Source of the DNA: Larix kaempferi
Lineage: Eukaryota; Streptophyta; Pinopsida; Pinales; Pinaceae
Assembly: GCA_027924585.1 (NCBI GenBank)
Contig: BSBM01000299.1
Span: forward strand, 32,526,501 to 32,590,500
Length of the DNA stretch: 64,000 bases
Reading direction: 5' to 3'
Shown: one piece after another, positions 46,876 through 59,129 of the stretch
Layout of the letters: every line of letters begins with the position of its first letter
Position numbering within the stretch: position 1 is the first letter of the stretch
Translations under genes and position numbers: made by a program
The notes under the pieces: model-generated
Seen by the model: the letters and a program-made list of their open reading frames with translations, nothing else
Told to the model about the DNA's origin: nothing
Databases searched by the model: none

Positions 46876-47081
46876 TGTTGCATGGAATATTTATGCTCCA
46901 ATTCTCACCAAATAAACACTCACATTCCTAATTTTAAATGTTACAATTACAGTGTACATAATATAATATCCTTTAAAGCAAAAAAAAATTCAAAGCAAAT
47001 TACAACAATGGAAAGGAATAAAATATAACATCCTTTGAGGCAACAAAAAATTCAAAGCAAATTACACCAATCGAAAGGAAT
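46876..47081 (+). repeat. Dispersed repeat, copy 2 with local duplication
   Basis: This is the second copy of the 42291 repeat. Its last 50 bases (AACATCCTTTGAGGCAA to CCAATCGAAAGGAAT) are duplicated in tandem. Confidence 0.8.
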
Positions 47082-47107
47082 GAAATATGAGGGATACCAA
47101 ACCCACC

Positions 47108-47440
47108 AATACCACATAGTAAGGAATTTGTTAATTGAGAATAACTAAAAGAGCATATGTGATTTGTAATAGAAGTATTATTCATAAACTTTACAACCAT
47201 ATCTTAGTGTAGATACCACATAGCAAGGAATTTGTTAATTGAGAAGAGAATAACTAAAAGAGCATATGTGTGATTTGTAATAGAAGTATTATTCATCAAC
47301 TTTACAACCATATGTGAGTGTAGATACCACATAGTAAGGAATTTGTTAATTGAGAAGAGAATAATTAAAAGAGCATATGTGTGATTTGTAATAGAAGTAC
47401 TAGTCATAAACTTTACAACCATATTTTAGTATAGATGTGA
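47108..47440. repeat. 104-111-bp tandem repeat, 3 copies
   Basis: Units start at ACCACATAG (47111, 47215, 47326) and contain AAGGAATTTGTTAATTGAGA and TTTACAACCATAT. Copies 2 and 3 share two short insertions missing in copy 1. Confidence 0.9.
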
Positions 47441-49350
47441 CCATTAAATTGAAATAAAACTTGGATTTGAATAGAATAATAAATTCAAAACACAATAAGA
47501 TCGGTTGAAGATCAAAACTAAAAAATGGTGGTAATGAAAAAAATAATTAAAGTTTTGTGAAAAATATATAATGATTTTTTTCAAATTATATCTATCGGAA
47601 AGGTCAATATTACAATTATTATATAGTTAAAGTCAGTTCCTAAAGAATAAGTGTCATAAAGAGAGAGTTGAACCCAGATGGAGAAGATAACAACATTCCT
47701 CTTAACCACTCGATCTACACTATTTTTTCAAAAATATGTTAATTATACAAAACATAAAATTATTATTACAGAAAATACAAAATTAACACATATTTATATT
47801 AACCTTAAAACTTAATTTTATTATTTAATAATAAACTCATTAGTATATAAGTTATAATATTAAAACTTATATATTATTAAAATATTTTATTATTTAATAA
47901 TAAAATTATTAATATATAAGTCATGATATTGAAACTTGTCCATGAAATACAATAGACGGTGAATGCGTACGAACCTTTAAAAATTAGGGTTAAAAAGAAA
48001 GTCATGATATTGAAACTTATATATAAATCAATATTTTTTATTCAATATATAATTAATAAAAATAATTTTAATTTTATGATTTGTTTTGAAAAGGTAAAAT
48101 TATATTTATTTTTCATGATTTTAAAGATAAATATGATAATATGATAGTATGATAATAAATTCTAAAATTTTATTTTGATGTTCAAAAATTTTAGAAATAA
48201 GTGTTTTTAGGTCATCACAATAGGTTTGTAGTGTATTAAAGTTATGAAATTGTTATTTAATGTGGGTATACCTGCATTTTAATGCATTGTAAGAGAAATT
48301 CATCCTCAATCTTTTATGAGAGTTTATTATTATCTTCGCTTATATGAGTTTTATTATTCTAGTTAACACAAAGAGATACTTTTGAACTCCTTATAGTATA
48401 GTAATTTTATTTTAACCTCTATTTTTTTCTAGTCCCATATTTTCTCTTTAAACTTAAATGTGATAATATTTTTAATGTTTAGCTTTTTCATTTGAGATGT
48501 TTAACCAAACCATTAAATATTTAAAAAAAAAACTTTCAAAGAAAGAAAAGAATATATATAACTTGTTATTCAACAAAAAAAAGGAATCAAAGTTATATAG
48601 ACAATTCTCAAAACCTCATATCTCATTCTAGAAAACAATCTAGGTTATCCCAAAACTTAGACCGGTACAAAATAAATAAAGTATCCATACATTTTAAAAG
48701 AGAACAGATCGAGAGTGATCAAAAAGTTCTTCAAAATGCAAGATCCCATCCATTTCACCAACAACTTTTCCTATTAAATTCCTGAAAAATATTAGTGAAA
48801 AAGATGTAAAAGAAACTCTTAAATCAGGCACATAACTCTATTTGCCCACTTTTCAAGATGAAGCACTTGTAACTTTTGAATGCCTAATGCCCAATTAATC
48901 ACAACTTTAAAATACCCGTTATTTGAGCATTTAAGATACCGATCCTTTTAACAAACCACAAATACCCTCAAAATGCAATAAGTTCAGCTTTAATATTAGT
49001 CGCACAACCAATACCATCCATCCATTGATTTTGTGATTTCTTTTAATCATAATTACCATAACAACATCACATAAGTGATCTCTATTAAAAAAAATTATTA
49101 ATTTCAAAAAGTTTAGTTATTTCAGTTATTACGCCGATAGGCGTATTCTTTCAACTTTTGGGGGTGGGTCCGGGGTGGGTGATTTATTGCATTTTTAATA
49201 TTCAATGGTTAGATTTTAATGATAGAAGAATATGCTTCGTCTGGTGCATTGATGAAGCACTCAGATTTGCTGTGTTAACTCACGTGCAACTTTAAATTCA
49301 AACGACACATACAGTTTGAAATAATTAATTAAATTATTTACAAATGCCAA
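47441..49350. other. AT-rich spacer, no gene seen
   Basis: A string with AAGTCATGATATTGAAACTT occurs twice (about 47921 and 47997). TACGCCGATAGGCGTA at 49130-49145 is a near-perfect palindrome resembling the core of the foldback element at 60.5 kb. Confidence 0.5.
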
Positions 49351-49502
49351 GTGCCGCTGGAATTAGAGCGTCCCTCACCTCCACTCCCCCCTGCTGGAAT
49401 TAAACGGTCGCTCACCTCCACTCCGGGCTGTAACCCCGCTCGACACCACAATTGTAACGCTCAAATGGAAATGGAAATAATGTGCTATTATATTTCCTGC
49501 AG

Positions 49503-49610
49503 CACCGCAGAATCAATCACCCCAGAGGATCGTGCAGAAGAGCGAGCTTGCAGACTTGACCGAGCGTGCATCTTCAGCAACAGCCACCTGCAAAAACAAG
49601 CAAAAACAGG
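49503..49610 (+). CDS. Candidate internal exon of unrecognised protein
   Basis: A good acceptor (ATATTTCCTGCAG, ending 49502) and a donor (AAAACAG|GTACGG at 49610/49611) bound 108 bases. Read from the second base the exon gives TAESITPEDRAEERACRLDR, then ACIFSNSHLQKQAKT, leaving one base. That phase matches the two leading bases of the candidate exon at 51330, completing a GAA codon. The text is charged and helical. No family was recognised. Upstream, 49369-49440 has a 35-base tandem duplication, and 49625-49710 a 44-base one. It could be a gene piece or a captured fragment. Confidence 0.4.
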
Positions 49611-50869
49611 TACGGATCGGACCTCTCGACATTTACATGGTTTGTCTCTGTTACGAAAACCCCTCTCAACATTTACATGGTTTGTCTCTGTTACTAAAAC
49701 CCCTCACGACATTGAAGTTATTGGTACCCTAAAAAATCGGTGATCGAGGAATGGATCCTTGGTTATTTGGGAACAAGGTCTTTGCTAATTGAAATCTCCA
49801 TTGCCGAGCCTTGTAAATTTTCATCCTCCAAGGCTTACGACCCTGTCCTTTGTTCAATGTTATATCATGCCGAGCCATGTCTTAAATTGGTACTCTGTGT
49901 ATGTATTTCCTTTATTGTGGATCAGAGTTCGAATCCCTTAGTCGCCCACTCCTTCTTTTCATATGCAATTTTAATTGGATTTGTTTTGTCTTCTCATATT
50001 TTTTAGCGAGCGCCTTAGTGGATGATGAGGATTAACTTCCTTGAATTATGTAGGTTTCAGTATGCTGTAAAAAACTCTGTATGTGTTTATTAATGTCGAC
50101 TTCTTCATACTTGAATACGTACGATTACACTTAACTGGATTGAAGGTAAGCAAGTCTATTCGTTATTGACGTTTCCAGAAATCGTTTATGCTGATGGCAT
50201 TGGACATTAAAAAAAAAAAAAAAAACTCTCTGTGTATCCACATTGAATAGCACTCCCAGGATTCATGCAACCTGCTCAACGCTGTTTACATTCTTTTGAC
50301 ATTTCCAGAATTCATAGAATACACGAATTGCGGTAATCCTTTATTTTTTTATGCGCATCATTTCCTATCTACCGCGCACGGATACAACAACAGGCCGATC
50401 GAGTTACTGATGCAGTTTTAATGCAAATAATTTAATCAGTGGAAAGTGTGGAACTAGAACTGTCGAGTAATGAGTGTAATGGATCATTTTTACTCTGATT
50501 AAGTTAGCAGTTGTGCATCCTACAATTATTTTATAAACTCGCCAATTGTGGAGAAAAGTTTAACTTAGTGATTTTATACAGAATCTTTATTTATTAAACT
50601 TTATAGGTGATAATCACATGACGTGTCTATTTATTAAATAGAACAAACCAGATCGAAGACCCATGCTATAAGCGACATCATAATTAATGCTTTAAGGTTT
50701 CAAGTTAATGTAATAAAAGAACAGGGTTATACGTTGAAGATTTCATAATTATTTGCGAAATTATGAATATAGTTTATGCACTGAAGAATTCTCATATTCG
50801 AGAGATGGAATATAAATTATGTATTTAGAATTTCATGTTCATTTCAAAAGGAAGGGAATATAATTTATG

Positions 50870-51092
50870 TATGTAAGTTCATGACCATTTATCATGTCAT
50901 TTATAAAGAATTAGGTATATATAGATTTATATATATCGACAATTTCTTTTGTGTTGCAAAAAGATTGAATATAATTTATGCATTTGAGTTAATGTCCATT
51001 TGTGATGTCATTTATAAAGAATTAGGTATATATAGATTTATATATATTGATGATTTCATTTGTGTGGCAAAATATTTGATTATAATTTTTTT
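50870..51092. repeat. About 120-bp tandem duplication
   Basis: ATTTATAAAGAATTAGGTAT and the following TATAGATTTATATATAT occur twice (from about 50900 and 51019), with GTTGCAAAAxxxTTGATTATAATTT-type ends; a more diverged third copy lies upstream. Just downstream, CAAAGCATTGAATGCTTTAG and CAAAGCACTGATTGCTTCAG (51111 and 51206) mark another local duplication. Confidence 0.75.
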
Positions 51093-51329
51093 TGCATCGA
51101 AGAATTCATTACAAAGCATTGAATGCTTTAGCCAATGCCAGACGCTTGCTGGAAAAAGTAAAAAAAAATCTCTTCTTATTATGTTTACACTACTTAATAT
51201 TTACAAAGCACTGATTGCTTCAGCCCGCTTGCTGGAACAATTAGGATTCCACGAAATGGTCTCGGGCTATGTTACCGCGAGGTTTTTCTGTAATTTGTTT
51301 TCTTTAAATCTGTAAACGAAATGTTTCAG

Positions 51330-51465
51330 AAATCACTGCCCTTCGAAGAATCGACAGTAGTTTCACCGCATTTCTAAGCTATTCCCATGGCTCAACTCTG
51401 GAGGATCTACAAATGGAAATTCACAGATGGCAAGTGCAACTCGAAGAGGCAGAATGGAAGCTCAG
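51330..51465 (+). CDS. Candidate exon, helical protein
   Basis: An acceptor (AAATGTTTCAG, ending 51329) and a donor (AAGCTCAG|GTAATT at 51465/51466) bound 136 bases with one open frame. The translation is ITALRRIDSSFTAFLSYSHG followed by STLEDLQMEIHRWQVQLEEA and EWKLR, with strong helical, coiled-coil-like character at the end. Its phase fits the exon at 49503-49610 (1.7-kb intron). The last 12 bases and the following intron are present again, inverted, at 54370-54894. No family recognised; later exons were not found. Confidence 0.45.
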
Positions 51466-51976
51466 GTAATTCCTTTCCTCCTTTCCCTACCGTGAGAGTA
51501 AATTCTATTATAGCCGGTATGTATCTTAAACAAGTTTTAATTTCAGTTTTTCCCAATTTGCTTTTTTGCGAATTTCATTTATTCACCTGGGTTATTTTTC
51601 ATTGAGGGAATCTATAATTAAAATTTCATATGATCTGAACTCTGCTATGTTTATCAATGTTCTCTCCCAAGTTCATCAATGTTGTCCTTGAAAATATGCC
51701 AGAAATACTTTAATTTCGTTCAGCTATCAGTTTCCTTCGGTTTACATGCTCTAGGGTTTATTTCTTTTAGCTGTCAGTTTACTCCTTGTTGCATACAGTC
51801 CGAAGATGCATACCTCATCCTTCAAAAAATTTGAACAAGTGCAAGTGATTAACATTGCATTTATCAAATATTGTTTGCTAATAATTTATAAAAATCATCT
51901 TGTTTCAATAATATTAATATTAATAATTTATAGCAGGTTGCTATATGACAGGTTGTGTTTCAATAATATTAATATT
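51454..51976 (+). repeat. Inverted duplication, arm 1 (523 bp)
   Basis: The stretch from ATGGAAGCTCAGGTAATTCC to CAATAATATTAATATT is present in reverse complement at 54370-54894. Differences seen by eye are few, about 2-4%. The arm starts inside the candidate exon and covers its splice donor. Confidence 0.92.
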
Positions 51977-52142
51977 CATAATTTATAACAAGCCCATATC
52001 ATCATCTTGTTTCAATAAGCGCTTCCCGGTATTGTTGGCTAATAATTTACAATAGGTTGTGTTTGTGTATCATCTTCTTGTTTCAATAAGTGCTTGGCGG
52101 TATTGTTTACTAATAATTTATAAGAAGTTGTGTTTGTGTAGG
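51870..52142. repeat. Degenerate tandem minisatellite
   Basis: Boxes of TAATAATTTATA, CATCTTGTTTCAATAA and GTATTGTTxxCTAATAATTTA alternate in four imperfect copies of roughly 65-75 bases. The first copies lie in the inverted-repeat arm. Confidence 0.7.
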
Positions 52143-54184
52143 CACGAGTATATCAATGCTTCAATTTTCATTCATACTTTCCTTTAGCTTGAGTGACTTG
52201 TTAAATTAAACACTTGACAATGTCATATTAACAAAGCCATGATATTAACAGGCCAGGATGTGATATTAAAAGGGAAGATATCTGAGGCATCTTGTATGTC
52301 CGTCAAGTAGTTGCTGAGAGATCGAGCAAAGGCGGGACTGTTGGTGGAAATGAATACCTACACATGGTAGGAAAAGCATTCAGTTCCTTATTTGAGCTGC
52401 AGATATGTCACGAGCTTGGGTGTGCAGTGAATATGTTCTAAGTACCAACAGAATTCTGACCATTGTTATTTTGTGTTTGGCATAATCAAATTGGAGCTAC
52501 CAGAGTAAATTCGATTGAGAATACAGTGGTGGTGAGAAACAATGGGTAGTAAAGCCGATTGAGGCTACAATTAAGCTGAGAACAGTGGACAGTGGTTATC
52601 GGTCGTGTTAATCCTTGGGAAATCGCTTTTCATAAGCAACGGTGGAGCTCTAACAAATCAAAGGCTACAATCAAGAAATCAAGAAGATAAAGATACAGTC
52701 TTGTCGTTTGTAGTTTGTTGAAGAGAATCGAATCACAGGTACTCCAACCAGAGAAAGAGAGCGCATTCACAAAAGTTGAGAGTGAAATAAAAAAGCACTT
52801 CTTTATAATGATTTTCCATGTATTCAAACACTTCTTATAATGATTTTCCATGTATTGAAATCAAGAACGGATATTTTTGAATTAAATTTTACCGGGACAT
52901 ATATTGTTAATCCCAGACTCTTAATAATAGGTATTTATGAAACAATTATTTACTTGTGAGTAATTCTAAGGTTTTGGTTAGTTTACTTTTGCAAAGTTTT
53001 CAGTCTGTGTTACATCTAAAACCTCATAATTTATAAATCTTATTTTTGTTTTTTGTTTTTTTTATTTACATCATCCCATAATGATACATATAAGTTATTT
53101 AAGAAATGACTTATTTCAAAAACATTAAGTTTTAAACAATCAAAACTTCTTAAACCATCATAATTAGTTTTGAATCCTGGTTTTTTATATATTTACATCA
53201 TTTTATATTTTTAAATTTTTTAAATATTTTACATAACAAAATTAAATGATTTCAATTTGATTATGGAATTGTGAATTTTATATTTATAATTGCATTTTCA
53301 GAAATAGAGAAGGTCGGGCTTTGATTTTGGAGTATCCTTATTGAATAGATTCAATATTCAAATAGTTTGAAAATTGATTTTTTAGTTTATTAAAGTGTAT
53401 AATGATCATTTCTATAATAAGTTATGAAATTGCATTTTATTAGAGGGAGGGAGGCAAAATTATGATTTATTAAAAAATGAATAACCAGATTTCACCTACT
53501 AAAATAAATATTTTAAAGTTAATACATTTATATAATTTTTTGTTTTAAATTCAATTGTGTGTATATATTATAAAATAAATTGTTATAAAATATTTAAAAT
53601 AATTATAATCTACATTGTAAAAAAAATAACAATATATACATTTAAATTCAAGTTTAAATTCAAATTTACATGACAACATCTACTATAACATGTAAATTAT
53701 AAAAATATACAATGTCACCTTTGAATGTGGACTATATTTAGTGCTAAAGTATTAAAATAAAATTTCTATTTAATTCAAATATAATATTTTAACATGGTTT
53801 GGAAATTAATAGAGTATATACATTTAAAAATAATAATTGTAAACATTATAATAAATGTTTGTTTAAGTTTTCTTTTAAATCATATCATTTTCATTTTTCT
53901 ATCAATTTATTCAAGATCATTTATTATAAATTAATAAATGATATTAATTTACAACTTCTAATATGACATATCAGTTACAACTTATAATTTACAACTTCAA
54001 TTATTATTATTATCAATTTATCATATCAGTTAGCATTGTAAATTAATAATTATTTTCAGTTTTCTATCAATTTATTCAAGATCATTTATTATAAAAATAT
54101 ATGCACACGTAATAAAAAAATCTATATAATTTTAAATGATACCAATTTAAATTATATTACGAGTAATTCAAATTTACATTGAAA
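52143..54184. other. AT-rich spacer, no gene seen
   Basis: The less AT-rich part 52240-52760 could hold exon sequence but shows no convincing frame with splice sites. AATGATTTTCCATGTATT occurs twice (52808 and 52839). 52970-54180 is AT-rich with short direct repeats. Confidence 0.4.
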
Positions 54185-54333
54185 CATGCAATATGACATT
54201 TAAAATTATAATAAAGTATATTGTCACATTTTAATATGCCTATATGTGTTTGAACTATGAATAATTTAACTTGATGGTATTAAAAACATGAGTAAATATA
54301 AAACATTCAATATTTTGATTTAATGTAATTTTA
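54185..54333 (+). repeat. 149-bp direct repeat, left copy
   Basis: CATGCAATATGACATTTAAA through TTTAATGTAATTTT is repeated at 54893-55041 with only about three differences. The two copies bracket the second arm of the inverted duplication. Confidence 0.92.
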
Positions 54334-54369
54334 TTAATATTAAAATTAATTTTATTTTATATTAATTTT

Positions 54370-54894
54370 AATATTAATATTATTGAAACACAACCTGTTA
54401 TATACGCAACCTGCTATAAATTATTAATATTAATATTATTGAAACAAGATGATTGTTATAAATTATTAGCAAACAATATTTGATAAATGCAATGTTAATC
54501 ACTTGCACTTGTTCAAATTTTTTGAAGGATGAGGTATGCATCTTCGGAATGTATGCAACAAGGAGTAAACTGACAGCTAAAAGAAATAAACCCTAGAGCA
54601 TGTAAACCGAAGGAAACTGATAGCTGAACTAAATTAAAGTATTTTTCTGGCATATTTTCAAGGACAACATTGATGAACTTGGGAGAGAACATTGATAAAC
54701 ATAGCAGAGTTCAGATCATATGAAATTTTAATTATAGATTCCCTCAATGAAAAATAACTCGGGTGAATAAATGAAATTCGCAAAAAAGCAAATTGGGAAA
54801 AACTGAAATTAAAACTTGTTTAAGATACATACAGGCTATAATAGAATTTACTCTCACGGTAGGGAAAGGAGGAAAGGAATTACCTGAGCTTCCA
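54370..54894 (-). repeat. Inverted duplication, arm 2 (525 bp)
   Basis: This is the reverse complement of 51454-51976. It ends ACCTGAGCTTCCAT, so it contains only the tail of the exon and its donor. A minus-strand frame here is a copy of the intron text, not a gene. Confidence 0.92.
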
Positions 54895-55041
54895 TGCAAT
54901 ATGACATTTAAAATTATAGTAAAGTATATTGTCACATTTTAATATGCCTATATGTGTTTGAACTACGAATAATTTAACTTGATGGTATTAAAAACATAAG
55001 TAAATATAAAACATTCAATATTTTGATTTAATGTAATTTTA
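54893..55041 (+). repeat. 149-bp direct repeat, right copy
   Basis: This is a near-identical copy of 54185-54333. It begins at the outer edge of the inverted arm, sharing the bases CAT with it. Confidence 0.92.
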
Positions 55042-55099
55042 ATTTACTAAACAATATAACCAAACCTAAACATAATTCTAGATGATGATGCAAATGTGA

Positions 55100-57410
55100 T
55101 ATAATAACAAGTTAACCATACTCAAACATAGTAAACCCTTAACAACAATTAATGGTCAACCAAAGTCAACTATGTCCAATCAAAAGTCAACCTAACTCAA
55201 CCATGGAGAACTAAAGTCAACAATAGTCAACCATGGTCAACCATAATCAACCAAAAGTCATCGATGGTCAACCAAAGTCAACCACAGACAACCAAAGTCA
55301 ACCATAGCCAACCAAAGTCAATTATGATAAACCAAAAATCTACCATGGTTAGCCAAAGTCAAACATAGTCATCGAAAGTCAACCATTCTCAACCAAAGTT
55401 AACCATGATCAGTGAAAGTTAACCATGTTCAATCAAAGTCAAGAATGATCAACCAAAGTTAACCACAGTAAACAAAATTTAGCCATAGTCAACCACAGTC
55501 AACAATGCTCAACCAAATTCAACCATGAGCAACCAAAGTCAACCATGGTTAACCAAAGTTAGTCAAGTTAACCAAAGTCATCCATAGTGAGTCATGGTGA
55601 ACCAAAGTTAACAATGGTAAATGAAAGTTAATCATGATCAACCAAAACTCAACCAAAGTCAACCATGGTCAACTGAAGTTAGCCATGGTCAACCAAAATT
55701 CAACCAATGTTAATGATTGCAAAACAAACTCGATCATGGTTGACTTGGTCAACCAATGTTAACCATTGTAAAAAAAAAGTAGACCATGGTTAGTCATGGT
55801 TGACTTGGTCAACCAATGTTAGCCATGGTAAACCAAAGTGAACCATTGTCAACTAAAGCCACCCATGGTTCATCTATAACTATAGTTGACTTTGGTAGAC
55901 TTTCCCTTGACCATGGTTGTCTTTGGTTGACCATGGTTGAATTTGGTTGACTATGGTTGACCATGGTTGATTTTGGTTAACTGTGATTGACTTTGGTTGA
56001 CCATAGTTTACTGTGGTTGACTTTAGCTGACTATGTTCATTATTGTTGACTTTGGTTACTTGTGGTTGACCTTTTATTGAACATGGTTGACTATGGTTGC
56101 CCATTGTTTGCTCTATTTTTTTTTAGTTGACCACAACCAAAGTCAACCATGGTTATCCAAATTTAAATGATAGTCAACCATGGTCGACCAAAGTCAACCA
56201 TGACCAACCAAAATTCAACCAAAGTCAACAATGGTAAACTAATGTAAAGGGAAGGTCAACCATGCCCCAACCAAATAATATTCTTATATGACTTTCTTTG
56301 TGGTCAACCAAATAATTATAGGTCAACCATGGTAAACTAAATAATATTCTCATATGACTTTTGTTGTGGGTCAACCATGTTCAACCATAGTCAACTATGG
56401 TTTTTTCATGGTTGACTAAAGCCAAGGTCAACCATGGTTAGCCAAAGACAACGAAAGTCAACCATGGCCAATCAAAATTTAAGCAAAAGTCAACCATGGT
56501 CCATCGAAGTCAACGATGGTAACTAACATCAATGAAGGTCAACCATGGTCAACAATGGTCTACCATAGTTAACCATGGTCAAACATAGTCAACCAAAGTG
56601 AACCATTCTCAACTAAAGCCACCCATGGTCATCTATAACTATAGTTGATTTTTTTGGACCTTTCATAAACTTTTACTTGAGCAGATATTTATTAGTCAAC
56701 CATGGTCAACCAAATAATATTCTAATATGACTTTGGTTGTGGTCGACCAAAGTCAACTATGGTCAACCATAGTCAACTCTGGATTTTCATGGTTGACCAC
56801 AAAAAAAAGTCAACCATGGTTGGCCAAAGTCAATGAAAGTCAACCATGTCCAATCAAAATTTAACCTAAGTCAACCATTTTCCATCAAAGTCAACAATGG
56901 TAACTAAAGTCAACAAAGGTCAACCATTAGTTAACAATGGTCAACCATGGTCTAACAAACATAGTTAACCATCGTCAACCAAAGTCAACCAAAGTCTACC
57001 CATTGGTCAACTAAAGTCATCCATGGTTAACCAAAGTGAGCCACGATTAACCATGTTCAACCAATGTCTACCATTCTGAACCAAAGTCAACCAATGTCAA
57101 CCATTGTGAACCAAAGTCAACCATGGTCAATTAAGTCGACCATAGTTAACCAAGGTCAACCATAGTCAAACAAAGTCAACCATAGAAAACCATATCCAAT
57201 CAAATTCAACAATATTCTACCATAGTCAACCATGGTCAACCCACGATTAACCAAAAGCCAACCAAAGTAAACCATGGTCAACAAATGTCAACCATGGTCA
57301 AACCCAACGTCAACCATGGTGGACTAGAGTCAACCAAAGACAATCCACAATCAAACATAGTCAAAACATGGTCAACCATAGTCAACCATGATCAATCAAA
57401 GTTAAACCAT
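55100..57410. repeat. GTCAACCA satellite, about 2.3 kb
   Basis: The base unit is about 10 bases, alternating AGTCAACCAT and GGTCAACCAA, with many variants. The block 55883-56115 is inverted (GGTTGAC orientation). Larger duplications exist: AACCAAAGTGAACCATT followed by AACTAAAGCCACCCATGG and CATCTATAACTATAGTTGA recurs with an offset of 760 bases (55856 and 56616), and AATATTCTxATATGACTTT occurs three times (about 56278, 56346 and 56718). CCATGG is frequent. Confidence 0.95.
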
Positions 57411-57828
57411 CACACATTAAACATTAAATAGTAATAAACATTCAATTTAGACATTAGACATTTATACATTTAGACATTATTAAATATTAAGTGTTATTAA
57501 ACATTAGAAAAACATTTATAAAGGACATTAGCATTATTACACATTAAAAAACATTAATAAAGACATTGGCGTTATTAGCATTAAAACCATTAATAAAAAC
57601 TAGACATTATACATTAATAAAACATTGGAGATTGATAAACATCACACATTAAACATTAAATATTAATAAACATTAAATTTGCACATTAAACATTAATAAC
57701 CATTACTCAACATTGTATTTTCATAATACCTGAAACTATATATTTATTTTATGTCATGCTAAACATTAGTGAGATTAATTTGGATTAGGCATTAGACATT
57801 AGCCTTTAAATATTAGACATTAATAATA

Positions 57829-57869
<41 letters not shown>

Positions 57870-58690
57870 ACATTAGACATTAAATTAAACATTATTAGTA
57901 TTATTACACATTATAAGAATTAGTTTTTCTTTATTTTTCTTATATTCATTTATAATTATTATAATTATATTTTCTTATTTGTAATTATTTTTATTATTAT
58001 AAAATATTTATAAAAATTATTATTTAATAATAATAATAATTATAATTATAATACAGAATTATATATATATATATATATAGTAAATATTATTCACAATATT
58101 ATTATTATTAGAATATATAACTCCGTTGACCATTATTAAAATTATTTTTATGTATTACAAACATGGTCAACCATAGTCAATCATGACCAATCAAAGTTAA
58201 CCACCACACATTACATTAAATTTAGACATTAAACATTTAGACATTTAGACATTATTAAATATTAAGCATTATTAACCATCAGAAAACACTAACAAAGAAA
58301 TTAGCATAATTACACATTAAAAAACATTAATAAAGACATTTGCGTTACTAACATTAAAAACATTAATAAAACTACACATTATGCATTAATAAACATTAGA
58401 CATTAATAAACATCACACATTGAACATTAAACATTAAATTTACACATTAAACATTAAATATTAATAAACATTAAATTTAACACATTAAACATTAATAAAC
58501 ATTGACAAACATTACTCAACATTGTATGTCAATGTTAAACATTAGTAAGATTAATTTAGGTTAGGCTTTAGACATTATATATTAGACATTCATAATAATA
58601 ATTATTATTATTATTCTATTATTATTATTATTAAACATTAAACATTAAATTAAACATTATCAGGATTATTATACATTATAATAATTAGTT
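57411..58690. repeat. ATTAAACATT array with an 800-bp duplication
   Basis: Short ACATTAAACATTAATAA units dominate. The whole stretch 57366-57910, starting in the end of the GTCAACCA satellite, is repeated at 58163-58690 with small gaps: both copies share CATTAAAAAACATTAATAAAG, GCGTTA, ACATTACTCAACATTGTAT and TTAATTTxGxTTAGGC. 57823-57865 is a pure (ATT)n run. Confidence 0.9.
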
Positions 58691-59096
58691 TTTCATTGCC
58701 CATTGCTTGTAACTTAGGTGTTGTGATTTTTCAGTTGAAAAAAACATAGTTTTGAACATTATTTTTTCTTATTTTCATTTATTATTATTACTATTGAATA
58801 ATATTGCCCATTGCTTATAATATTTTTTATTATTATTATTGTAATTGTTATTATTATTATTATTATTAAAAAATATATTATTATTATTATTAAAGTTGTA
58901 AATCCTCATTATAAATTATTTTCATTTATTATTGTTATAAGTATATTTTCTTATTTTCATTTACAATTTTTTTTAATTAATAATAAATTAATAGTTATTA
59001 TTTATTAATATTTTTTATTATTTTAATTAATTTCTTATTTTCATTTAAAATGATTATAAGAAAATAAGAAAATATATTTGTAAAATATATATATAT

Positions 59097-59129
<33 letters not shown>

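Noticed and set aside
54744-54935. 63-codon minus-strand frame
   Set aside because: It is the inverted copy of intron sequence from 51.45-51.6 kb.
55880-56104. Repeat protein QPWSTxVNQ on the minus strand
   Set aside because: It is a by-product of the satellite unit within its inverted block.
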